From Streptomyces sp. NBC_01275 (lineage in GTDB: Bacteria > Actinomycetota > Actinomycetes > Streptomycetales > Streptomycetaceae): a stretch of 64,000 nt of DNA. Shown here piece by piece: positions 36,710 to 43,581 of this stretch. The DNA is taken from positions 310,001 to 374,000 of the forward strand of contig NZ_JAPEOZ010000001.1 in NCBI RefSeq assembly GCF_026340655.1. The letters run 5' to 3'. Made by a program: the position numbers and the translations under genes. The notes beneath the pieces are model-generated. The model saw only the letters and a list, made by a program, of their open reading frames with translations, ran no database searches and was not told the origin of the DNA. Every line of letters starts with the position of its first letter. Position 1 is the stretch's first letter.

Positions 36710-36968
36710 TGGGGCGCCGCTTTCTCAGCAAGATCTTGGTCGATCCCCTGGATAGCAGAGGCCCCTTCTGCCGCCCGCCACGCCTGACACCGCCGCTGGG
36801 CTCTTGACTTCGTGGCATTGGTCCAGCACGCACAACGGGAAGATCGCCCCAGCGAGAAACCTGTTCGACCCGCACGTTCCATGATTGGTTGAGGTACGGC
36901 TTCTGAAGCCAGGCGCATTCCTCAGGGCTCGCCTGGCTTGTCCGGCGCGCGGCGCCGGTGGCGCGGGG

Positions 36969-37565
36969 TCAGGGTCGGGCTGCTTCGCACAGCAGCCGCA
37001 GTTGGCGGGTGACCATCACTGGATCCACGGTCTCCGGGTTCACCAGCCACTGGTTCTCCGCTCCCTCGCCGACAGCCAGGACGAGTGCGGCGAAAACCTC
37101 GGGGTCCACGTCCGCACGCAGCTCGCCGGCCTCGATGGAGCGCCGTACCGCATCCGCCAGTACCCCGCGCAGGGTCGCGTACCGCCTGGCCACCCACTCC
37201 CTGGCCGGGTGTTCCTCACCCGAGGCTTCCGCCGTGAGGATGTGCGCGAGCTGGACAAGCGCCCGGTCGCCGACCACCTGAGCGGTGAACGCGTCCAGGT
37301 TCTCCAGGATTTCCAGCAACGTCAGGCCGAGGTCAGGCTGCACGACGTGCAGCTCGGCGTCCCGCTGCTCCAGCAGAGCCAGCAGGACGGCCTGCTTGTT
37401 CGGGTAGTAGTGGAGCAGTCCGGCCCTTGTCAGGCCTGCTGCCTCGGCGATGTCATTGAGGCTCCCGGCACGGAAACCGCGTGCGGAGAACACGTCCAGC
37501 GCCGCCTTCAGGATGCGCTCGCGCCCGGCGCCGGATCCACCGCCGGAGCGGCCGTTTCTGTCCAT
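36969..37565 (-). CDS. TetR-family transcriptional regulator
   Basis: 198 residues from ATG 37565, which has GGAG 5 nt upstream; an ATG-like start 27 nt further upstream lacks one. The HTH is RERILKAALDVFSARGFRAGSLNDIAEAA then GLTRAGLLHYYPNKQAVL (about residues 15-62), followed by a helical ligand domain resembling TetR regulators of sugar or xenobiotic genes. It lies immediately downstream of, and on the same strand as, the ABC transporter operon and may act on it. A TetR-like palindrome CCAACTAGTTGG at 43509-43520 upstream of the glycosidase is a candidate target. Confidence 0.9.
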   Translation of the reverse strand: MDRNGRSGGGSGAGRERILKAALDVFSARGFRAGSLNDIAEAAGLTRAGLLHYYPNKQAVLLALLEQRDAELHVVQPDLGLTLLEILENLDAFTAQVVGDRALVQLAHILTAEASGEEHPAREWVARRYATLRGVLADAVRRSIEAGELRADVDPEVFAALVLAVGEGAENQWLVNPETVDPVMVTRQLRLLCEAARP

Positions 37566-37642
37566 GTCGCTCCATGATATGGGCCTGATCAATCACAGCT
37601 GTGCAGGGTTCCACGCCGGTCCGGGCTCCCCGGCCGTGCCGC

Positions 37643-38524
37643 TCACTGTCGGAATGGCTGCCGGGCCAGTCGGCGCTCACGTTGACGTACGGGATCGGCC
37701 ACGGGTGCGGCCAACTGCAGGCGTTGGGTGTACGGGTGTTGTGGCCGATCGCACACCTGGTCGGCGTCTCCCTCCTCGACGATCTCGCCGTGCAGCAGCA
37801 CCGCGACCCGATGACTCATCCGGCGCACCACGGCCAGGTCGTGGCTGATGAAGAGGTAGGCGCACGCCGTGTCCTGCTGGATCTCGAGGAACAGGTCCAG
37901 CACCGTCGTCTGGGTGGACAGGTCGAGCGCGCTGGTGGGTTCGTCGCAGACGATCAGTCCGGGCCTGAGGGCCAGCGCCCGGGCGATGGCGATGCGCTGC
38001 CGCTGGCCGCCTGAGAACTCCCTCGCGAGCCGCTGTCCGGCGTCGGCGGGCAGCCCGACCCGGTCCAGCAGTCGGCGCACCCGGTCACGGCCCGTCTCCC
38101 GGCCCTGCCGGAGCAGGGGTTCGGTCAGGATCTCCTCGATGGTCATGGACGGGTTGAGCGAGGAGTAGGGGTCCTGAAAGACGACCTGGACGTTCTGAGC
38201 GGTGCGGCGGCGCTCCTTCGTACTCAGTGTGGTCAACTCGACCCCGCCCAGCCTGATCGATCCGCCGGTCACCGGCGCGAGGCCCAGAACGGCCCTGCCG
38301 ACCGTGGTCTTACCGGAGCCGGACTCGCCCACCAGACCGAGGGTCTCACCGGGCCGGATGTTCAGAGAGACGCCCTTCAACACCTCGACGGGTCGGGACC
38401 GCCATCCCCGCACCGGATAGGCGACCCGCAGATCCGAGACGCTCAGCAGCGCGTCGTCGTTCATGCCGGGTTCGTCCATCCGGCACGCGTTCACGCCGTG
38501 CTCGTTCACGCCGTGCTCGTTCAT
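37643..38524 (-). CDS. ABC transporter ATPase, dipeptide/oligopeptide type (DppF/OppF-like)
   Basis: 293 residues. Walker A GLVGESGSGKTT, Q-loop VFQDPYSSLNP, signature EFSGGQRQRIAIARAL, Walker B GLIVCDEPTSALD and H-loop ISHDLAVV are intact. The C-terminal PQHPYTQRLQLAAP is typical of peptide/nickel-type ATPases. ATG at 38524 overlaps the upstream gene stop (ATGA). The first about 20 residues are a tandem NEHGV-type repeat from a 15-bp DNA repeat, so the functional start may be a later ATG. It energises import by the adjacent permeases. Confidence 0.92.
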   Translation of the reverse strand: MNEHGVNEHGVNACRMDEPGMNDDALLSVSDLRVAYPVRGWRSRPVEVLKGVSLNIRPGETLGLVGESGSGKTTVGRAVLGLAPVTGGSIRLGGVELTTLSTKERRRTAQNVQVVFQDPYSSLNPSMTIEEILTEPLLRQGRETGRDRVRRLLDRVGLPADAGQRLAREFSGGQRQRIAIARALALRPGLIVCDEPTSALDLSTQTTVLDLFLEIQQDTACAYLFISHDLAVVRRMSHRVAVLLHGEIVEEGDADQVCDRPQHPYTQRLQLAAPVADPVRQRERRLARQPFRQ

Positions 38525-38528
38525 GCCG
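38489..38528. repeat. 15-bp minirepeat across the start of the ATPase gene
   Basis: GTTCACGCCGTGCTC occurs at 38489-38503 and 38504-38518, then a partial third copy (GTTCATGCCG) at 38519-38528. On the coding strand it gives tandem NEHGV pentapeptides and covers the ATGA overlap between the two ABC genes. Confidence 0.7.
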
Positions 38529-40272
38529 ACCTCGTCCAGGGCTCGCGGACGACGGAGCCGTCCAGCATCGAATCGAGCAGCGTTCGCGTGTACGCCTCCT
38601 GCGGCGCGCGGAACAGGCCCTCGGTGTCGTTGGTCTCCACGACGGCTCCCTGTCTCATCACACTGACGCGGTCACAGATGTCGGCGACGACACCGAAGTT
38701 GTGCGTCACCAGGAGGACTGCCATCCCACGTTCCTGCTGGAGGACGCGTATCAGGTCGAGCACCTCGGCCTGCACGGTGACGTCCAGGGCGGTGGTGGGT
38801 TCGTCCGCGATGATCAGGTCCGGTTCCGTTGCCACGGCACCGGCGATCAGGACGCGCTGCGCCATACCGCCGGAGATCTGGTGGGGATAGGCGTCGAAGG
38901 TGCGTCGCGGGTCCTTGATGCCGACCCGGCCGAGCAGTTCCGTGAGTTCCCGGCGTGCCTGGGCCCTGCTGATGTCTTTGACTGCTCGCAGGCCGTGGCT
39001 GAGCTGCGCGCCGACGGTGAACGACGGGTCGAGGTTCGACATCGGCTCCTGTGGCACATAGCCGATGCGTTTGCCTCGCACCTCGCGCAGGACCTTGCCG
39101 TCGCGCAGGTCCAGGCCGTCGAAGGTGACGGCACCACCGAGGACGACCGCCTGGCGCGGCAGGATGCCGAGGACGGAGAAGGCCGTCTGCGACTTGCCCG
39201 AGCCCGACTCGCCGACGAGGCCGAGGACCTCGCCGCGGCGCAGCTCCAGGCTGACGCCGTGGACGACGGTCTTCAGCCGCGCGTCGGTGGTGGGATATCC
39301 GACAACCAGGTCCCGCACGCTCAGCAGCACGTCCGTCGACGCCGAGTCGGAGGCTATGGACCTCACAGCGGCTTCGGACTCGGTACTCCCGGCGGAGAGA
39401 CGGTGGCCGGCACGCAGCCGCGCGACCGCTTTGGGGTGCAGCGGCCGGGCCTGGGTGTGCGCGGTCTGCAGGACGTCCCGCAGCGCGTTGCCGACGAGCA
39501 CCAGGCACAGGGTGGTCGCGGTGATCAGGAGCGCGGGCCAGAGCACGTTGAGCCGAGCCACGTAGATGTTGTTGAACGCGTCCTGGAGCATTCCGCCCCA
39601 AGAGGGCGCCGTCGGGTCGCCGAGTCCCAGGAACTCCAGTCCGGCCTGGATGGCGATGCCCGCACTCAGGACGAACGAGCTCTGCACGACGACCGGCGCC
39701 CGGACGGCGCGGAGCACGTGCCGGAAGATGATCCGTGCGTCGGTCAGGCCCGCCACCTTGGCGGCGTCCACGTACAGCTCCCGCCGTACGCCGAGCACCA
39801 GCGTGCGGACCAGCCGGTGGTAGGAGGGGGCGATCAGCACACCGAACACCGCCATCGCGGTCAGGGTCGACGGCCCGATCACCGAGTACAGCGCGATCAG
39901 CAGCACCAGGCCCGGAAGTGCCATGACCGTGTTGGACACCCAGGAGGCCACGGTGTCGAGACGGCCACCGAAGTAGCCGGCGGCCAGGCCGGAGGTGACT
40001 CCGAGCACCAGCGCCACCAGCAACATGACCGAGGAGGCGGTCAGGGTTCCGAGCGTGGCGTGCATCAGCCGGGACAGGACGTCCCGTCCGGACTGGTCAC
40101 CGCCGAGCAGGAAGCCGCTGGTCAAGGGGGGAGCGTTGGTCAGCTCCAGCCGTGCCTCGTTCGGGTCGTGCGGAGCGAGGAAGGAGGAGCAGAGGCCGAA
40201 CAGCACGATCAGCAGGAGTGCCACGGAACCGACCAGGCCCAGGGGATTGCGCAATAGTCGTTTGACCGTCAT
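38521..40272 (-). CDS. Fused ABC permease (DppC-like) and ATPase (DppD-like)
   Basis: 583 residues. Residues about 1-270 form a peptide-type inner-membrane permease (FLAPHDPNEAR, LLGGDQSGRDVLSRL, several hydrophobic helices, the EAA-like loop around VAGLTDARIIFRHVL). After a linker of about 50 residues, an ATPase follows: GLVGESGSGKSQ, VPQEPMSNLDPS, QISGGMAQRVLIA, LIIADEPTTALDV and THNFGVV. These are normally separate subunits; the fusion fixes their stoichiometry. ATG at 40272 overlaps the upstream permease stop (ATGA). Confidence 0.93.
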   Translation of the reverse strand: MTVKRLLRNPLGLVGSVALLLIVLFGLCSSFLAPHDPNEARLELTNAPPLTSGFLLGGDQSGRDVLSRLMHATLGTLTASSVMLLVALVLGVTSGLAAGYFGGRLDTVASWVSNTVMALPGLVLLIALYSVIGPSTLTAMAVFGVLIAPSYHRLVRTLVLGVRRELYVDAAKVAGLTDARIIFRHVLRAVRAPVVVQSSFVLSAGIAIQAGLEFLGLGDPTAPSWGGMLQDAFNNIYVARLNVLWPALLITATTLCLVLVGNALRDVLQTAHTQARPLHPKAVARLRAGHRLSAGSTESEAAVRSIASDSASTDVLLSVRDLVVGYPTTDARLKTVVHGVSLELRRGEVLGLVGESGSGKSQTAFSVLGILPRQAVVLGGAVTFDGLDLRDGKVLREVRGKRIGYVPQEPMSNLDPSFTVGAQLSHGLRAVKDISRAQARRELTELLGRVGIKDPRRTFDAYPHQISGGMAQRVLIAGAVATEPDLIIADEPTTALDVTVQAEVLDLIRVLQQERGMAVLLVTHNFGVVADICDRVSVMRQGAVVETNDTEGLFRAPQEAYTRTLLDSMLDGSVVREPWTRSA

Positions 40273-41210
40273 GACACGCGCGCCTTCGGATTGAGCCAGC
40301 CGACCAGCAGGTCGACGGCGATGTTGACGATGAGGACGACGACGATGCTGAACAGCACCGATCCCATGACGGCCGGGATGTCGCCCTGAACCGCGGAATC
40401 GTTGGCGAGCAGCCCCATGCCCGGCAGGGCGAAAACCCGCTCGATGATCACGACGCCGCCCATCACGGCGACCGTCTGGAGCGAGAGGATCGTCAGGCCC
40501 GGTCCGGCCGCGTTGCGCAGCACATGGCGGAAGATCACGGCCCGCTCACTGATGCCCCTGGACCGGAGCGTGCGGACGAAGTCCTGTTCCAGGACGTCGA
40601 TGACGGCTCCGCGGAACTGCTGGGCGGCCCCGGCGACCGAACCGATCAGTACGGCCAGCACCGGCAGGGCCAGCGAACGGGCCCAGCCGACCGGATCCAC
40701 GTCCGGCGAGACGTACCCGGTAGCCGGGAAGGCCCGAAGGGCGATCGCGAAGGCGAAAACCAGCACGATCGCGACCACGAAGTTCGGGATCGCGGCCCCG
40801 ACGACGCCTGCCACCTGAAGGAAGCGGTCCAGCCCGCCGCCGCGCACGGCGGCGGTGACCCCGACGAGCACGCTGAGGATCATGGTGAACAGCAGCGCGG
40901 GCACGATGACCGCCAGCGTCACGGGGACCCGGGTGGCCAGCATGTTCGTCACCGGCTCGCCGGTGAAGTAGCTGGCGCCCAGATCTCCCCGGACCAGCCC
41001 CCCGAGCCACTTGAGGTACTGGGCGGCTACAGGCTGGTCGAGACCTAGCTCCGTGATCTTGGCGGTGACTTGTGCCTGGGTGGCGCTCTGGCCCAGCACG
41101 CGCCGGGCGATCCCCGTGCCGTCGCTGAACACCAGCGCGTAGGTGACGGCTGTGACGACGATCGTGAGGACGATGCCCGACAGCAGCTGCCGCACCGCGA
41201 ACCTCAGCAT
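40269..41210 (-). CDS. ABC transporter permease, DppB-like
   Basis: 313 residues with about six hydrophobic segments. LLSGIVLTIVVTAVTYALVF is the N-terminal helix, LGLDQPVAAQYLKWLGGLVRGDLGASY is the family periplasmic loop, and FVRTLRSRGISERAVIFRHVLRNA is the EAA loop that contacts the ATPase. It forms the heterodimeric channel with the fused permease-ATPase. The order binding protein, DppB, DppC-D fusion, DppF follows the usual peptide-importer layout. Confidence 0.93.
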   Translation of the reverse strand: MLRFAVRQLLSGIVLTIVVTAVTYALVFSDGTGIARRVLGQSATQAQVTAKITELGLDQPVAAQYLKWLGGLVRGDLGASYFTGEPVTNMLATRVPVTLAVIVPALLFTMILSVLVGVTAAVRGGGLDRFLQVAGVVGAAIPNFVVAIVLVFAFAIALRAFPATGYVSPDVDPVGWARSLALPVLAVLIGSVAGAAQQFRGAVIDVLEQDFVRTLRSRGISERAVIFRHVLRNAAGPGLTILSLQTVAVMGGVVIIERVFALPGMGLLANDSAVQGDIPAVMGSVLFSIVVVLIVNIAVDLLVGWLNPKARVS

Positions 41211-41258
41211 GGTTTCCCTTTCCTCGCTGTACTTCCTCGTTCTTCCGCCGGCCGCCTG

Positions 41259-42815
41259 TCAGGCGGCCGGCTTGAAGCTCCGCAGATACGGGACGACGCT
41301 GCCCAGGTACGGCCGCGCGGACGTCGTCTTGTCCGTCGCGTAGAAGTTGGTCGGCAGCACCCACGGGCAGAACCAGGCCTGCTCGACGAGGAACTCGTTG
41401 GCCGCCTGTGCGTTCTCGGCGGCCGCGGCGCCGTCGAGCACCTGGGCCTTGTCCAGCAGCGGCTGCAGCCGGGCGTCGGCCGTGTGGGTGACGTTCCAGA
41501 CCGCCTCGGGCGCCACGGTCTGGACGAGGTCCCACAGCGGGGTGCGCGACTCCATGAAGGTGAAGAAGATCGGGTACTTGCCGCTGAACAGCGCGGGGAG
41601 GACCTGGTTGGCGGCTATCTTCGCCTGCTTGGCCTTGATGCCCAGCAGTCCCAGCTGCTGGGTGATCAGCGGCGTGGCGAACTCCAGGCCGGGGATGGCG
41701 GGGAGCTCGAAGCTGAAGCCGTCCGCGTAGCCGGCCTTCTTCATCAGCTTCTTGGCCTTCGCCACGTCGTACGCGTAGTGGTCGACCATGCCGGCCAGAT
41801 AGGCCGGGCTGCCGTTGTGGAAGATCTGGTTGGTGACCTTGCCCTGGCCCTGGAAGAGCGCCTTCAGGATCGCCTGGCGGTCGAAGACCATGTTGATGGC
41901 CCGGCGCACCTCGACGTGCTTCAGCGCGGGGATGACCTTGCCCTCCGGGTCGCCGAGGAAGAGCCCCGCCCAGTTCACCTCGTTCTTCAGCAGGGTCAGG
42001 CCGGACGACTGGACCTCGGTCGTGGTCTGCGAGCTGATCGGAGCGGCATTGATCTGACCGGACTTGAGGGCGTTGACCCGGGCGGTGATGTCGGTCATCT
42101 GCCGCATGACGATCTTGTCGTAGGCGTACGCGGCCTTGTTCCAGTAGTCCTCGTTGCGCACGAAGGTGTAGGTGGAGCCCGTGGTGGTGGCCGCCGCGTC
42201 CAGCTTGTACGGACCGGAGCCGACGGGAGTGGTGTCGCGATTCTTGGCGGTGTGCGACTTCGGGCTGGAGATGATGCCCGGGGCCAGGCAGAGAAACGTC
42301 GGCAGCAGACCCTTCGGCTTCGGTGTGGTCAGCACCACCGTCGAGGCGTCCTTGACGGTGACGGTGACGTCGGCCAGACGGCCGGCGTCGGAACCCCCAC
42401 CATTCTTCATGTGCTCAAGCGAAGCCTTGACCGCGGCCGCGTCGACTGCCGTGCCGTCGGTGAACCGCATCCCGGAGCGGATCACGAGGGTCAGTTCCGT
42501 CTTGTCGTCGTTGAACGTGTAGCTCTCGGCCGCGTTCGGGGAGACGGTGCCGTCGGGCTCGTATCTGAGCAGCGTGTCGAAGCATGCCTGCCAGGGCAGG
42601 ACGAGGGAGAAGGCGCTCTGCTGCTTGGCCGGGTCGAATGAGCCGTAGGCCATGTCGAGCGCCAGGCTCAGCGTCTTCGATCCGGCGGTGCCGCCGGCAC
42701 CGCTGCCGGCGGCACCGGTCGCGCTGGTGCAGCCGACCGCCGATCCTGCCACGAGGGCCCCGAAGCCGAGTCCCAGCATGCCCTTGCCGAACGAGCGGCG
42801 ATCCATGCCCACCAT
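41259..42815 (-). CDS. ABC transporter substrate-binding lipoprotein (family 5, peptide/glycoside type)
   Basis: 518 residues from ATG 42815, which has AAGGAG 7 nt upstream. The N-terminus has a twin-arginine start (MDRRSFGKG), a hydrophobic segment and the lipobox AVGC. The mature protein has the family 5 pattern: DMAYGSFDPAK, GTVSPNAAESYTFNDDKTELTLVIRSGMRF, DTTPVGSGPYKLD and VEVRRAINMVFDR. Such proteins capture peptides, oligosaccharides or glycosides outside the membrane. With a rhamnosidase gene divergently upstream, a rhamnosylated compound is a plausible ligand. Confidence 0.92.
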   Translation of the reverse strand: MVGMDRRSFGKGMLGLGFGALVAGSAVGCTSATGAAGSGAGGTAGSKTLSLALDMAYGSFDPAKQQSAFSLVLPWQACFDTLLRYEPDGTVSPNAAESYTFNDDKTELTLVIRSGMRFTDGTAVDAAAVKASLEHMKNGGGSDAGRLADVTVTVKDASTVVLTTPKPKGLLPTFLCLAPGIISSPKSHTAKNRDTTPVGSGPYKLDAAATTTGSTYTFVRNEDYWNKAAYAYDKIVMRQMTDITARVNALKSGQINAAPISSQTTTEVQSSGLTLLKNEVNWAGLFLGDPEGKVIPALKHVEVRRAINMVFDRQAILKALFQGQGKVTNQIFHNGSPAYLAGMVDHYAYDVAKAKKLMKKAGYADGFSFELPAIPGLEFATPLITQQLGLLGIKAKQAKIAANQVLPALFSGKYPIFFTFMESRTPLWDLVQTVAPEAVWNVTHTADARLQPLLDKAQVLDGAAAAENAQAANEFLVEQAWFCPWVLPTNFYATDKTTSARPYLGSVVPYLRSFKPAA

Positions 42816-42915
42816 GAGATGCTCCTTTGCATTGGTAAACGTATAGAGGAAGGTTGACGAGGTCGGGTCGGACGGGTGCGGATCGAAACCGCCGACGGCG
42901 GCCCACCCGACGGGT

Positions 42916-42965
42916 GCCGGGAGACACCCGAAGCGAAAGGGCCGGGAGACACCCGATGCGAAAGG
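42916..42965. repeat. 25-bp tandem repeat, two copies
   Basis: The 25-mer beginning GCCGGGAGACACCCG is repeated immediately (42916-42940 and 42941-42965) with a single A/T difference. It lies in the leader of the binding-protein gene; function unknown. Confidence 0.75.
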
Positions 42966-43244
42966 CGGGACCGGCGGCAGGACAGGGCGGCGCTCCGGCC
43001 TGCCGGCCGGACTCCACAGCAACCCGTGGAGGGTGCCGGTTCGGGTTCAGGCTTCTTGACGTTCGGACATGAGGGGTCCCCTGATGCGGCGAAACGCGAT
43101 AGCGAAGCGTGGGCGACCCGGACGGGCGGACGTGCCGCTCGCGGACCTGTCGACCCCACCGACAGCTCGCGCTCAGCCGATCCTGCCGGTGCGAGATGTG
43201 GCCGTAACGTAGCTGCCCCAGCGGACACAGGCAAGCCTTCTGCG

Positions 43245-43256
43245 TGAAACGTTTTA
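43245..43256. promoter_or_regulatory. LacI-type operator candidate TGAAACGTTTTA
   Basis: Near-palindromic around a central CG, with one mismatch from a perfect dyad (TGAAACGTTTCA). This is the usual form of LacI/GalR-family sites. It lies 430 nt upstream of the binding-protein gene and 326 nt upstream of the glycosidase. Confidence 0.5.
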
Positions 43257-43442
43257 ACCTCTCAGACTGCAATGCGGCCACCGTTCAGGCACCGAATGGA
43301 GCGCGCCAAAGTAGGCGTTTTCCAGCCACATGAGCCTGCAGCAGGCCCCCAAAAGCCGCGCCACGAGGGCAATCGTCGACACGTCGACGGGGTGGGGGTC
43401 TGGGCATACCTCCACACCCTCCGTCAGGCCGACGGGAGAGTG

Positions 43443-43454
43443 TGAATCGATTCA
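43443..43454. promoter_or_regulatory. LacI-type operator candidate TGAATCGATTCA
   Basis: Perfect 12-bp CG-centred palindrome, 128 nt upstream of the glycosidase start. It has the same architecture as the site at 43245. No LacI-family gene is present in the window, so the regulator would be encoded elsewhere. Confidence 0.55.
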
Positions 43455-43508
43455 TAAGTCTGGACTCCGTTCGGCCTTCCTCCCTGTAAAGCCCTGCCGC
43501 GTCCCCTA

Positions 43509-43520
43509 CCAACTAGTTGG
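43509..43520. promoter_or_regulatory. TetR-type operator candidate CCAACTAGTTGG
   Basis: Perfect 12-bp palindrome 62 nt upstream of the glycosidase start, in the expected promoter position. The TetR gene at 36969-37565, at the far end of the transporter operon, is a candidate regulator. Confidence 0.5.
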
Positions 43521-43581
43521 GAGGTGTGCTCTACTGTGCCTGCTTCACCTGTCCTGACGAGGCTGTCCTGAAAGGTGCGCC

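Larger units (their letters stand above)
42816..43581. promoter_or_regulatory. Long divergent control region between the ABC operon and the glycosidase
   Basis: About 770 nt without a supported gene. It holds a 25-bp tandem repeat (42916-42965) and three operator-like palindromes: TGAAACGTTTTA (43245-43256), TGAATCGATTCA (43443-43454) and CCAACTAGTTGG (43509-43520). The first two have the CG-centred form typical of LacI-family operators; the third resembles a TetR site. Confidence 0.6.
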
